Counted from the first letter of the stretch, positions 1 through 10,593 are shown. The stretch is DNA of 64,000 nucleotides from Notamacropus eugenii (GCF_028372415.1 NC_092872.1:517762224-517826223), one strand, 5' to 3'. Notes: generated by a model not told the origin, from the sequence alone. Numbers and translations: made by a program.

Positions 1-1465
1 AAAATAGAATGAAGAGAGATAATTTAAGAATTATTGGACTACCTGAAAACCACAATCAAAAAAAGACCCTAGGCATAACATTTCAAGAAATTATCAAAGA
101 AAACTACCGTGAACCACTGGGTAAAATAGAAATTGAAAAAATTCATTAGTCACCTCCTGAAAGAGATCCCAAAATGAAAACTCTTAGGAATATTATACCC
201 CAATTCTAAAGCTCTCAAATTAAGGAAAAAATATTGCAAGTAGTCAGAAATAAACAATTCAAATATCACTGAGTGAAAGTCAGGTTAATACAAGATTTAG
301 CAGCTTCTACATTAAAGGATCAGAGGGCTTGGGATATGATATTCTGGAGAGCAAAGGAGCTAGGATTACAACTAAGACTCACTTACCTAGTAAAGCTGAG
401 TATAATCCTTCAGCAGGAAAAATAGACATTTGATGAAATAAAGGACTTCTAAGAATTTCTGATAAAAAAACACCTGAGCTGAATAGAAAATTTGACTTTC
501 AAATACAAGACTCAAGATATGCATTAAAAAGTAAACAGGAAAGAGAAATCACAAGGGATTCAATAAAGTTAAATTGTATACATTCCTTCATGGGAAAATG
601 ATACTTATAACTCCTAAGAATTTTATCATTATCAGGGGAATTAGAAGGAGTATCCATAGACAGAGGACTTGGCTGTGAATTGACTATGATGGGATATATA
701 AAAAATAATAAAATTAAGGAGTGAGAAAGGGATACATTGGGAGAAGGAAAAGGAGAGGTAGAATAGGATAAATCATCTCACATAAAAGAAGTGCAAAAGG
801 GCTATTACAGTGGATCAAAGATGAGAATGGGGATGGGTGACAGGAAATACTTGAACCTTACTCTCATTGGAATTGGCTCAAGGAGGGAATAACATACACA
901 CTCAGCTGGGTATAGAAATATAACTTACCCTACAGTGAAGTAGGAGGGGAAGTGAATAAGATGAGGGGAGGCTGAGAGATGGGACAGTAGATTGGGGCGG
1001 GGGGGGGGGCACTGATCAGAAGCAAAACACTTTTGAGGAAGGACAGGATAAAAGGAGAGAGAAAATGATAAACTGGGGGAGGGGAGTAGGATGGATGGAA
1101 ATATACAACTAGTAATCATAGCTGTAAATGTGAATGAGATGAACTCACCCATAAAATGGAAGCAGTAGAATGAATTAAAAACCAGAATTCTACAATATGT
1201 TGTTTACAAGAAACACTTGAAGCAGAGAGACACACACAGAATGAAGGTAAGGAGCTGGAGCAGACTATATCATGCTTCATCTGAAGTTAAAAAAAAAAAA
1301 AGCAGGGGTAGCAATTATGATCTCAGACAAAGCAAAAACAAAAATAGATCCAATTAAAAGAGATTATCAGAGAAACTACATTTTGCTAAAAGGTGCCATA
1401 GACAATGAAGTGATATCAGTACTAAATATATGTGCACCAAATGATATTGCAGCCAAATTACATTA
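1..1465 (+). mobile_element. L1 LINE: ORF1 3' part, inter-ORF spacer, start of ORF2
   Basis: A marsupial-type L1 fragment cut by the window edge. Bases 1-505 align by eye with the second half of L1 ORF1 (the RNA-binding protein) seen again at 26170-26662. Bases 505-1150 are the purine-rich spacer between ORF1 and ORF2, also shared with 26680-27240. Bases 1150-1465 encode the start of the ORF2 endonuclease: motifs like 'KAGVAIMISDKAK' and 'VLNICAPND' correspond to the usual 'AGVAILISDK' and 'LNIYAPN'. ORF1 is interrupted by stops and ORF2 has frame changes, so this is a dead copy. It joins directly at about 1465 to a much later part of ORF2, which points to an internal deletion. Confidence 0.85.
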
Positions 1466-1866
1466 AATTAAAAACGTGTTGCACAAACAAAACCAAGGCA
1501 GTTGAGATTAGAAGGAAAGCAGAAGACTGTGGGTTGAGGGGGAAGGATTTTACAGCAAGTTTCTCTGAACAAAGCCTCATTTCTTAAATATATAGAGAAC
1601 TGAGTCAAATTTATAAGAATACAAATCATTCCCCAACTGGTCAAAAATTGTCCAAAGGATATGATCAATAATTTTCAGATGGAGAAATCAAAGCTATCTC
1701 TAGTCAAATGAAGAAATGCTCTAAATCAGTGTTGATTAGAGAAATGTGCATTAAAACAACTCTGAGGTACCACCTCATACATGTCAGATTGGTTAATATG
1801 ACAGAAAAGAAAAAAGACAAATGTTGGGAGGGATATGGAAAAATAGGGACACTTATAGAACACACT
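1466..1866 (+). mobile_element. L1 LINE: ORF2 C-terminal piece after an internal deletion
   Basis: This continues the preceding L1 but corresponds to the late part of ORF2, as in 41391-41640 ('aatttataagaatacaaatc', 'ttgattagagaaatg', 'aaaacaactctgaggtacca'). The whole reverse transcriptase region is missing between 1465 and 1466. The copy stops at about 1866, where a SINE scrap begins. Confidence 0.8.
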
Positions 1867-1867
1867 A

Positions 1868-1985
1868 GAGTCCTCTTGACTTCAGGCCCAGTGCTCTATC
1901 TACTGTGCCACATAGCTATCTGAAGTTAGAAGACCTGAGTTCAAATCCAAATTTAGACACTTACTAGCTGTGTGACAAGTCAATG
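1868..1985. mobile_element. Two SINE scraps in opposite orientation
   Basis: Bases 1868-1920 are the head of a marsupial tRNA-derived SINE in reverse ('ttcaggcccagtgctctatc'). Bases 1921-1985 are a forward SINE core ('gagttcaaatcc...tagctgtgtgac') that ends early. Confidence 0.6.
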
Positions 1986-2215
1986 AGGGGAGCTAGTGCA
2001 GTGGATAGAGTACTGCACTCATCCTTATGAGTTCAAGTCTGGACTCAAACACTTCCTAGGTGACCCTGAGCAAGTCATTTAACCCCATTTGCCTCAGTTT
2101 CCTCATCTGTAAAGTAGGGATGATATTAGCATTTACCTTCCTGGTTGTAGTGAGGATCAAATGAGATAATATTTACAAAGTGTTTTACAAGCCTTGAAGC
2201 ACTACGTAAATGCTA
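1986..2215 (+). mobile_element. Marsupial tRNA-derived SINE (Ther-1/MIR-like tail)
   Basis: Head 'tgcagtggatagagtact', core 'tgaccctgagcaagtcattt', then 'cctcagtttcctcatctgta' and a tail ending 'gtgaggatcaaatgagataa...gtaaatgctaac', followed by a short ATT run. Confidence 0.85.
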
Positions 2216-2711
2216 ACTATTATGATTATTATTATTATTTTAAGGTCTTTAATAACAAGGAACCCACTTAAGGCAGCGTAATATAGTGAGATATAGAAAT
2301 GATGGGGGTAAATTGAATGTTTCATGTTTTCCTTGAGCCTTCTCCTCCCCAGAGTAGACTCCACCATTTTCTTCAGCCATTCCTAATGACATGGTTTTCA
2401 TTAGTCAAGCTCTAGTTCATAAGACCCATTCTGAACATGAAAGGTGGGAAGGGATTTTAGAGATCAATTAGGTCAATAGTGATCTCCCTTTCCCCTCTCA
2501 ATACATTCTACAGATAGGGAACCTCAGACCCATCAGAGGGGGAAGTGCCCCAGGTCAAGTGAGTGAGTGGTCAAGGTGAGTCTCTGAGTCAGACTCAGTT
2601 CTCCTAGATATTCATTCAGTGCTATTTCCCGAGAGCTTTCATCTATACGTCATGGATATTGCTAAAACTATATAGTATGAGTATAACATGGTACATACTT
2701 GTATTAGATGT
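2216..2711. other. No gene seen; MIR-like scrap
   Basis: Contains a short ATT run at about 2218-2238 and a MIR-like reverse scrap at about 2440-2620 ('acagatagggaacctcagac'). Nothing else was recognised. Confidence 0.5.
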
Positions 2712-2934
2712 TTGTTGTTGTTCAGTCAGGTCCAACTCTTTGTGATGCCATTTGCTGTTTTCTTGACAAAGATACTGGAGTGGTTTGCTATTTCCTTCTC
2801 CAGTGGATTAAGGCAAATAGAAGCTAAGTGACTTGCCTAGGGTCACACAGCAATAAGTCTGAGGCCAGATTTGAACTCAGGTCTTTCAGACTCCAGGCCC
2901 AATGCTCTGACCACTAAGCCATATAGCTGTCTCC
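2712..2934 (-). mobile_element. Marsupial SINE, near full length, reverse
   Basis: Starts with 'ttgttgttcagtcaggtcca', passes through 'gtgacttgcctagggtcaca' and ends with 'aatgctctgaccactaagcc'. This is the reverse complement of the same SINE seen forward at 24286-24525. Confidence 0.85.
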
Positions 2935-3185
2935 TATATTAGACATCTAATATAAGCATTAATATATAAAATTATAAGTAAATCAGTTTCAAAAATCATA
3001 TTGATAGAGCATCATCATCTAGTTTCATCCAAATGACCTCAGTCAGGGCCCTCTCCCATGTGCCTCTTTCTTCCTTTGTCTCTCCCTTACAAAACAGGAA
3101 CTATATCATCCTTAGAGCATCAAAGTTGCAGAAATAAATCACAGGGTAAAATGAAACTTGCCTTGGTGAGCACCCTTACTGCCTC

Positions 3186-3440
3186 AAGGAGGTCATTAGA
3201 CTGCACAATGGATAGAATACTAGTCCTTAAGTCAGAAAGATGTGAGTTCAAATCCAGCCTCAGCCACTAGATGTATAATCCTGGGCAAGTCACTTAACCA
3301 CTATCTGCCTCAGTTTCCTCCTCTGTAAAATGGGGGTAATAACAGCACCGATCTCCCAGGGTTATTGTGAGGTATTTGTAAAATGCTAAGCAGAGTGCCT
3401 GATATATAGTAGGTACTTAATAAGTGCTATATACTTCCTT
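3186..3440 (+). mobile_element. Marsupial SINE, forward
   Basis: Runs from 'ggtcattagactgcacaatg' through 'cctgggcaagtcacttaacc' to 'tagtaggtacttaataagtg'. It is close to full length. Confidence 0.8.
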
Positions 3441-3689
3441 CCAAAGGAAATGCTCTAAGAGAAATATTTGCAAATGCTAGGTCCTAATAAATAATAATAA
3501 ATAATAAATTCATAACAGTCTTCAGGCCCTAAACTTTTCAGCCCTGGTGCTGCAGTAAGATTTCTAGACCCTAGACCAAATATGCATTTGCCTTCTTGCA
3601 GCTTCCAAATAAGAAGATGCTTTGGTGCTGGGGTTAGTGAGGAAATCCTTTGTTTCCTCTTCCACAAGATAAGAATCACAAACAAATCA

Positions 3690-3915
3690 CCATCATCATT
3701 ACTGTATTCATATAGTGTTTTACAAACAACTTTCCTCACAACTCTGTGAGGCAGGTAGCTTCACAAAGTTCTATTCTTACTCTCATTTTACAGATAAGAA
3801 AATGAAGACTCAGAGAGGAGAAGTGTTTACCTAAAGTGACTTGACTGGCAAGTGGCACAGCCAGAATCCCAACTCGGGTCTCCTGAGTCTAGGTCCAGCA
3901 TTCATTCCACGGTGC
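3690..3915 (-). mobile_element. MIR-type SINE, reverse
   Basis: Shows 'cattttacagataagaaaat', a diverged 'gtgacttgactggcaagtgg' and the closing 'gtccagcattcattccacgg' of a MIR-family element in reverse. Confidence 0.7.
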
Positions 3916-4009
3916 TAAATCAGAATGCCAGAGCTGGACAGAGACTGCTATCTAAAAGGGTTATAGAAATGCAAATCATCATTATCATCATTATTACTGG
4001 TAAAAGTAT

Positions 4010-4165
4010 CTTAGAGATAATCTACTCCAACTTCCTCATTTTACAAATATAAAAACTGAGGCCAAGTGACTTGCCAAAGGTCACACAGGCATTAGTGAAA
4101 GAGCAGGGATTAAAACTCATACCTTCAGACTCTTGGTCCAAATATTTTACCCCTCACATCAAAAC
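4010..4165 (-). mobile_element. MIR-type SINE, reverse
   Basis: Carries 'ctcattttacaaatataaaa' and 'gtgacttgccaaaggtcaca', the usual MIR core on the reverse strand. Confidence 0.75.
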
Positions 4166-4404
4166 CCAACTTTTAATTTTATTTCCTAAATAAAAATCCA
4201 CAAGGGACGTACATACTTTGATTATCCGTGTAATGGTCAGCTCAGTGACCATTAATCAACATGAAGACACACATGTCTGAGGTGCTGCTATTTCTCAGCA
4301 TTTATTCATTTGCTGAGGTTCCAAAATTAGGGCAATTCTCAAAGATTTCCATAGGAGCGGCTTTATTGCTTAGTGGGCTGCAATTATCAGCAAAGTAAAT
4401 GGCA

Positions 4405-4545
4405 TCATCCCAGTGCAGCAGAAGGAGCTCTAGACTGGAAGTCACAAGATCTGGGTTCTAGTCTTGGCTGTGCCTACTCTGTGACCTTGAATAAATCCCT
4501 TCCCCCTTCTGGGCCTCAGTTTCTCCATTTACATACTTAGTGAAA
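4405..4545 (+). mobile_element. MIR-type SINE, forward
   Basis: Carries 'gaaggagctctagactggaa', 'agatctgggttctagtcttg' and 'gggcctcagtttctccattt'. Confidence 0.7.
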
Positions 4546-4599
4546 TTAGGAAAAAGAACTCGATAACCTCTAACATACCTTCTAGATATAAACAATAGT

Positions 4600-4815
4600 C
4601 CTAGTCCTATAGCATTTAAGGTTTATAAACTATTTTCCCCAGAATAGTTCTAACGGAAAAGTTATGCAAGTCATTTGAGAGGAAAAAGCTGAGGTTCAGA
4701 AAGCAGTGAAGTGATTTCTCCAAGGTAACAGCTATTGAGTGGTGGAGGCAGGAGGCAAACCCAGATTTCCAGGTGGTAGGTGCAATGTTCTTTCCACTGC
4801 ACCATGCTGTCTGTC
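4600..4815 (-). mobile_element. MIR-type SINE, reverse
   Basis: A diverged reverse MIR ending in 'tgttctttccactgcaccat'. Confidence 0.65.
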
Positions 4816-4930
4816 TTAGAGTCAATGATTATGAAACAAGCTTAAGTTCACATACAGACACACAGTTTTTGGGCTGAAAGTTACTTTGAAGATCACCTAG
4901 TCCAAGTCCTTCACTTAAAAAACAAGGAAA

Positions 4931-5370
4931 TTGGGAGCAGGTAGGATGGAGGGAAATATAGTTAGTCTTTCACAATATGACTATCATAGAGGTGCTTTGC
5001 ATGATTACACATGTATAACCTATATCAAATTGCTTGCCTTCTCAATAAGGGTAGGTGTGGAGGGAGGAAGGGAGAGAATTTGGAACTCAAAGTTTTAAAA
5101 ACAAATGTTAAAAACTGCTTTTACATGCAACTGGGAAATAAGATGTAAGGCAATGGGGTATAGAAATCTATCTGTCCCTACAGGAAAATAGTAGGGAAAA
5201 GGATAAGAGAAGAGAAGGGGAGTGATAGAAGGGATGGCAGATTGGGGGAAGGGGATAATCAGAATGTATGCCATCTTGGGGGGGAGGGGAAGAATGGGGA
5301 GAAAAGCTGGAACTCAAAATCTTGTGGAAGTGAATGTTGAAAACCAAAAAGAAATTAATTAATAAAAAGA
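4931..5370 (+). mobile_element. HAL1 (half-L1) 3' end, 5'-truncated insertion with target-site duplication
   Basis: The insertion begins in the purine-rich segment ('ggatggagggaaatatag'), goes straight into an L1-type 3' tail ('tgtataacctatatcaaatt', 'ggaactcaaagtttta'), then into a second purine-rich segment (about 5155-5300) and a second tail ('ggaactcaaaatcttgtgga...aatgttgaaaac'). There is no ORF2 between spacer and tail. The same join and the same doubled tail occur in the full-length copy at 25087-27664. It sits inside an older MIR and is bracketed by a 15-bp direct repeat with one mismatch (4916-4930 and 5371-5385, 'aaaaaaacaagRaaa'), the expected mark of L1-driven insertion. Confidence 0.8.
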
Positions 5371-5404
5371 AAAAAAACAAGAAAACTGAGGCTTCAGCAG
5401 AATA

Positions 5405-5590
5405 GGAATTGTATAGTATGGTGGAAAGAACATGGATTTGGAGCCATGGAACCTGAGCTAAACTCTTGATTCTTCCACGTACTGGCTGAGTGACCTTGAG
5501 AAAGTTTGTTTAAATCTTTGAACCTCAGTAAAATGAAGGGACAACACTAGCTGATCTCTAAGGGTCCTTCCCACTAGAAATCTATGGACT
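5405..5590 (+). mobile_element. MIR-type SINE, forward
   Basis: Shows 'atggtggaaagaacatggat', 'ctggctgagtgaccttgaga' and 'gggtccttcccactag'. Confidence 0.7.
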
Positions 5591-5614
5591 TTTGATCCTC
5601 TGTCTTGTCTGCTA

Positions 5615-6770
5615 GCATCTATGGGAATTAGGAAGGGCCTCTTGAATGAGATGGCACTGAAATTGAGCTTTGAAAGGTAGCCAAGGATCCCAAGAGACAG
5701 AGGTGAGGAGAAAGAGCTTTCTAGGCATAAATAGAAAAGGAATCAGGAGATAGAGAAAAGGAAGTAGGCCAGTTTGCCTGATGCAAAGAGTGTGAAGCAG
5801 AATAATATGTAATCTGCCTGGGAAAATAGACTGAAGTCAGAATGTGATGGGCTTTATATGGCAAACAAAAAATTTGCATTTTATCTCATAGGCAATAGAA
5901 AACCACTGAAATTCTTGAGTAGGAGAATGACATGATCAAAACTGTGTTTTAAGAATATCAGTTTGATAACTGTGTGGAGAATGGAGTAGAGAAGAGAGAA
6001 CTAGGGAGATCCATTAGGAAGCTATTGATAACCCAAGTAAGAGGCAATGAGCACCTGAACTAGGGTTGTGGTCTGTGAGAAAAAGGAAGGAAGGAAGGAA
6101 GAAAAAATTAAGAAAGGAAGGAAGGAAGAAATAAAAAAGGAAAGAAGGAAGAAAAGAAGAGAAAGAAAGAAGGAAAGAAAGAAAGAAGGAAGGAAGGAAA
6201 GAAAGAAAGAAAGACATTTGAGAGCTGTTAAGGAGATGGAATCAAGACTTTAAAACTGATTAGATACGGAGGCGTGAGTGAGAGTAGAGAGTTGAGGATG
6301 GTTCCTAGATTTCATACCTGGGTAATTGGAAGAATGGTATGTCCTTGACAGAAACAGGAAAATGAGGATGGCTGGGCTTAGGGAACAATAGAATGGGTTC
6401 TGCTTTGGATTTAATGTCGATGGAACATCCAGATGGAAATGTCCAGCAAGTATTTAGAAAGTCAGAAATGGAGCTCAGGGAGAGGTATGAACTGACTATG
6501 GAGATGTGAGAGCCAACATAAAGAGTTAAATTCATGTAAGTTAAGGAGATCACTGAGAAAGAGTAGAGAGAGAAAAAAAAAGAAAATAATCCAGGCTAGA
6601 ACCCTGAGGCACACCCACAAACACGAAGAAGGACACGGATGATAAATCTACAAAGTGCACTGAGAAATACAAACCTGCTGGATAAGATGAAAGCCGCAAC
6701 CAGGCAGTATCATGACAACCTCGGTGAGGCAGAAGGAGAGGATTTTCCTAATATCTATTATTATAGAGAG
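5615..6770 (-). mobile_element. L2-clade LINE, C-terminal part of the polymerase ORF, reverse
   Basis: The reverse strand encodes the degenerate end of the L2/CR1-type reverse transcriptase: at 6305-6553 the pieces 'CWTFPSGCSIDIKSKAEPI' and 'FPVSVKDIP' fit the family pattern 'SWMSxxxLKLNxxKTELL...FPISVNG'. On the plus strand the typical block 'ggaagctattgataacccaa...gcacctgaactagggt' is present. A GGAA/GAAA microsatellite (6078-6216) interrupts it. Frame breaks and divergence are heavy, as expected for a family of this age. Confidence 0.7.
6078..6216. repeat. GGAA/GAAA purine microsatellite
   Basis: About 140 bp of imperfect ggaa and gaaa units on the plus strand. It opens long frames on both strands that are not genes. 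Confidence 0.95.
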
Positions 6771-6895
6771 GTCACTCCCTAACAGAATCTATCTAATATA
6801 ACTTTCCTCTTATAACAAGAGGTAATTATTATTGAGGGAAAGAAACCTGATTTCAAAATGAAAATTCACCCCAAATTTATCTTATCAATCTATCT

Positions 6896-7027
6896 TGTAT
6901 GTGAGGCAATTTTTATAGAGTTAATAGCTTCATTTCCCAGTTTTTATAAAGTTAACAGTTTCATTTCCCCTTAGCGGTGGAAAGGGGAAATGAAACCATT
7001 AACTCTATAAAAATTGCCTCACATACA
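6896..7027. repeat. Inverted repeat with a small loop and a tandem inner half-unit
   Basis: The left arm starting at about 6896 ('ttgtatgtgaggcaattttt') is mirrored by the right arm ending at about 7027 ('aaaaattgcctcacatacaa'). About 44 of 46 bases pair by eye. The left side also holds a second tandem copy of the 'tttttataragttaayag...tttcatttccc' segment, so a shorter stem ('tttcatttcccctt' with 'aaggggaaatgaaa') around the loop 'agcggtgg' is possible as well. It may be a small foldback transposon or a local inverted duplication. No transposon family was recognised. Confidence 0.8.
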
Positions 7028-7067
7028 AAGTGCTCAGGAAATGGAACTCGTCATAGCAAAATCTACA

Positions 7068-7080
7068 CCACTAGGTGGCA
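7068..7080. promoter_or_regulatory. CTCF-core-like motif
   Basis: The bases 'ccactaggtggca' match the published CTCF core consensus CCASYAGRKGGCR. Chance matches are common and occupancy cannot be judged from sequence. Confidence 0.35.
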
Positions 7081-7289
7081 ATATTTCAGAAAATTCTAGT
7101 GTATCTATATATAATTTATTTATAATATTCCTTTACACTGTATATATCCTATGTATATAATGTATATTACTACAATGTTTTCCTAGTAGAAAGCACTAAC
7201 TTAAACTTAACAGCAATAGCACCTGAACAACCCGAGTTAAAGCGAGTCAGCCTGTCCAAGTTACCCAGGTAACATCATGCCACCTGCAT

Positions 7290-7480
7290 TAGTTGGAGCC
7301 CAGGGGAGCTTAGTCCCACCTCTGCCACTATGTAGTTTTGGGCATGTCTCTGGGCCTCAGTTTGCTCACCTGCAAAATGATTGAGTTGGACTATATGATT
7401 AGAAAGACTCATGCCAGCTTCTCCATTCCTTGTTTTAAAGGTAAGATCTCTCCTGGTTCTGACTTTCTCTGATCTAAGGT
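7290..7480 (+). mobile_element. MIR-type SINE, forward
   Basis: Shows 'tctctgggcctcagtttgct' and 'tgcaaaatgattgagttgga'. The body is diverged. Confidence 0.7.
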
Positions 7481-7892
7481 CCCTCCCAGATCTCACAATC
7501 AGTGATTTGACCTCTACAATTTTATCTTCCACAAGTCTTTACTTTTAACCTTCTTCTCTGATCAGATGAGTGTAGCACAAAGGGAAGTTCGTGCCTCACA
7601 ACCTATATGATGTTGAAGGATAAAAGGAAGCTGAAGGGGATGGCACCTTCAGTGCTTATGGGAGATGTTTATGACAATTTCTACTCCCCCAAAACAATTC
7701 TTCTCCCCCTAGATTTAGAGTAATTTTTACAGAGAGACTTGACTAGAATACCCTGGATTCTCAGCATTCCAGTCATTCAAATGATAGAGTAGGGAAGGAG
7801 GGAAAGGAAAGGAGAAAACCCAACTTTGTAAGCTGTGGATAGATCACTGGAATTTGGAGTCAAAAAGACATTGTCACTTAACATCTCAGTTA
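7481..7892. other. No feature recognised
   Basis: Mixed-composition sequence with no long frame, splice-like exon or repeat that I recognise. Confidence 0.4.
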
Positions 7893-8035
7893 AATTTCTT
7901 TTTAATTTTTAATTAATAAAATTTATTTAATTAATTTAATAAATTAAATATTTAATATTAAATAAAAATTCAATAAATTAAATAATTAATTAAACTTAAT
8001 TAATTTATTTTAGGTAATTATATAGACAAAATAAT
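7893..8035. repeat. AT-rich low-complexity tract
   Basis: Almost pure A/T built from taatt and aatta words ('aattaattaaacttaatt'). Confidence 0.9.
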
Positions 8036-8049
8036 TTATTCACTCATAC

Positions 8050-8300
8050 TGTTACTATATACTAGGTTTCAAGAATTATTCCAAGTGCTTTACAAATATC
8101 ATCTCATTTGATCCTCACAACCTTAGGAGATAGGTGCTATTATTATCTCACTTTACAGATGAGGAAACTAAGGCAAATAGAAGCTAGGTGTCTTGTCCAT
8201 AGTTCACACAGCCTGTAAGTGTATGAGGCCAAATTTGAACTCAGTTCTTCTTGACTCCAGTTCTAGAACTCTATCCACTGAACCTATTAGCTGCCTCTGT
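8050..8300 (-). mobile_element. MIR/Ther-type SINE, reverse
   Basis: Begins with the tail 'ccaagtgctttacaaatatc' and 'tttgatcctcacaacctta', then 'ctttacagatgaggaaacta' and ends 'actctatccactgaacctat'. Confidence 0.8.
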
Positions 8301-8329
8301 GTGAATGAGATACATTTTTTTTGGACTTG

Positions 8330-8480
8330 GCCAAAGTGGGGATTTATTTTGCATGACTATGCATAGTTGTTACATAAGTATTGCTTCTCACCTTTTTTTT
8401 TTCCAGTCGCTAGGAGGGGAGGTAAGAAGAGAAAAAAATAAATACTTGTTAATTGAAAAAACAAAAATCAAAGTAAAAAA
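8330..8480 (+). mobile_element. Probable decayed L1 3' end
   Basis: Faint match to the L1 tail ('gcatgactatgcatagttg', then 'ggaggggaggtaagaag' and an A-rich end). Confidence 0.4.
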
Positions 8481-8488
8481 GAAAAAAG

Positions 8489-8884
8489 TTGTGTATCCTA
8501 GTGGCAGTGGAACTCCATCAAGCACTGTTAGTTTCAGGATTAGCCACTGAATACTGTGATAAAGCTATTCTGGAACGATGTCTGTTTTCTTGCCAATTAC
8601 CTGATACAACAGAACACTCCAATGTCCCCAAAGAGATAAAAGTTGAAGAGGATGTCTGGAAATTAGTTGCTAGATCCCCTATGGAGGACAAGAGCTTGGC
8701 AAGAAATTTTAAAATCTTCCTGGAGAGAGGGAGATGGATGGAACATGAAATGAGGTATCTACTGAAAAAGATAATAAGCTTGCCAGTGCAAAGACAAAGT
8801 ACTCACTATACAAAGATAAGAGCCTTTTTTTTCCATCCCTCCTCCAAACTTTTCAGGTTCTATCTGGGGCACAACCATCCTCTG
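8489..8884 (+). other. Unrecognised 136-codon open frame
   Basis: One frame is open from 8489 to 8899, and its last codons run into the L2 fragment that starts at about 8885. The predicted peptide has no domain I know, no signal peptide and no run of hydrophobic residues. It lies just upstream of an L2 fragment and a Ty3/gypsy-like remnant, so an old element is more likely than a host exon. Confidence 0.25.
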
Positions 8885-9370
8885 AATCACTCAGCTTAAC
8901 AGTCTAGGAATCATCTTCAACTCTTCTCTCTCCCTCATCCCCCATATCAACACTTGTTGATTCTACCTCCACGACATCCGTTGGTACCCATCCCTTTCTC
9001 TTTATTCATTTAGCCACCTCATCACTTCTTACGTGGACTGTTGCAACAGTCTCCTCATTGGACCTCCAGCTGCTAAGCTTGCCCTCTCTAATCCATCTTC
9101 CACATAACTACCAAAATTTTCTTCCTAAAGCACAATGTAAGCTTGATGACCCCCCTGCTCCAAAACTTTGGGAGCTTCCTTTTGTCTTTAGGATAAAAAA
9201 CAAACTCAGTTTGGCATATAAAGTCCTTCACAATCTAACTTGAGACTATTTTATTGCAAATTTATTACACGTTATTCACCCTCATGCAGAACATGGAGTA
9301 CATGTTTGGTTCCCTGAACTCAAAACACTGCTTCCATGTTTTTGTGCAGGCTTTTCCCTATACCTAGAAT
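8885..9370 (+). mobile_element. L2-clade LINE, 3' part, forward
   Basis: Encodes degenerate pieces of the L2 C-terminal region: 'LGIIFNSSLSL', then the 'SWTVATVSSLDLQLL' type stretch, then 'FRIKNKLSLAYKVLHNLT', close to the family pattern 'RIxFKxLxLxYKALHNLAP'. Confidence 0.7.
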
Positions 9371-9374
9371 CTTC

Positions 9375-10440
9375 AAGAGCTAAGACATGTTCTAGGATTT
9401 GTTGGCAACTGTCAGAAAAGCACCACCATCGCTAAGTCTCTCAATGAGCTCACTTGCAGGTGTATGGTTGAGAAGTACTGGACACAGAAGGGCAAAAAAG
9501 GGAACAATCTCACCCCTTTGGCACCATTTGGAAGTCATTATGACAAAAAATTAAATGTTTTAAGGGACTGGTTCACATGTGCACTGGTCCTGGCTTCTCA
9601 AATTCGAGTAAGCATATTGTGTTACACACTGATGCTAGCCTGGAAGGCTTGTGAGAAATCTTACCCCAGAAAAACAATGGGGTTATAGGAACATCTACCA
9701 GCATTTCCCCACAACATGGGTTTGGACCACTCCTCTTTCTTCCCTCCTGCAACATGAATTAGCTTTTCCTAAAAGAACATAAAGCTGTCCCCTGGCTTCC
9801 CTGATGCAGCTCCCTAGTCATCTAAGGGCATAAAAAGTGCCAGCCAAAAAGAGCGGTTTCCTTGGACTTGATGCATTTCTGAAGGCCACAAAAGGCATGA
9901 TGTCCTCCTTCAACGTATCCTACCCTGATGACCAGGAATTTTCTCATATGGAGACAAGGGAAGTCATGTCCAGAGAAGCTAAAATCATTGTATCTCTGTT
10001 GCATATCCTTGCCATGTTAGAGCAAAGTAAACCTCCTCTTGTTAACATTTCAATGCCTTGAGTGTGCTGTGTTTCATCCTAATATCCAACCGAAACTAAG
10101 AGAGTGTTGATGCTGGGGCCTCCTCCAACAAATTGGCATCAAAAGCTGATTACATTTTCTAGTTAGGAACTTACTGAGAGGGAGACTCATTATCCCATAC
10201 ACATTTTGGCATTCTTGGCTTTGAAGTAGGTTTTCGCTAATAAGTTCTAAGAATATGTATATTGTGACCAGTGCCAAATTGGATGCTATCTGCCAGGGAT
10301 GGGCAGAAGCACTAGCCAACTCTGAGTTCATGGTGTACTATCAGCCAGGAAATAAGATCATAAATGCAGATGAAGCCTGGTGTCCTGTAGAGCACATGAG
10401 TCTGAAGCTAAAATAATTCCAGAATGGGGTAAAGATAATC
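9375..10440 (+). mobile_element. Ty3/gypsy-like LTR-retrotransposon fossil: reverse transcriptase/RNase H part of pol
   Basis: Several short stretches, spread over more than one frame, resemble the end of the reverse transcriptase and the RNase H of Ty3/gypsy elements: a 'WTQKGK' near 9480, an 'ALVLAS' near 9590, and near 10265-10360 an RNase H-like 'TSAKLDA' followed by 'ALANSEF' and 'YYQPGNK', comparable with the family's 'TSAKLDA..W.AALANYxF...YRPGK'. No LTRs were found at either end. It is an old, multiply broken fragment without gag or integrase that I can see. Confidence 0.6.
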
Positions 10441-10593
10441 TGAGAGAGTAAGAGAAACTGCTATCACAGACATGAGAGTAAGGCTGAGAATCTGGGATAC
10501 TGACCATCAACCAAACCAGAGGAAAATTTTCCTGCTCTTTTTGTGTCATGGACTCCTTGGGCAATCTTAATTTAAAGCTGTTCAAGGTATAAC

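Noticed and set aside
6014-6253. Frames over the GGAA/GAAA repeat (Phe/Leu/Ser-rich in reverse, Lys/Glu/Arg-rich forward)
   Set aside because: Pure products of the microsatellite.
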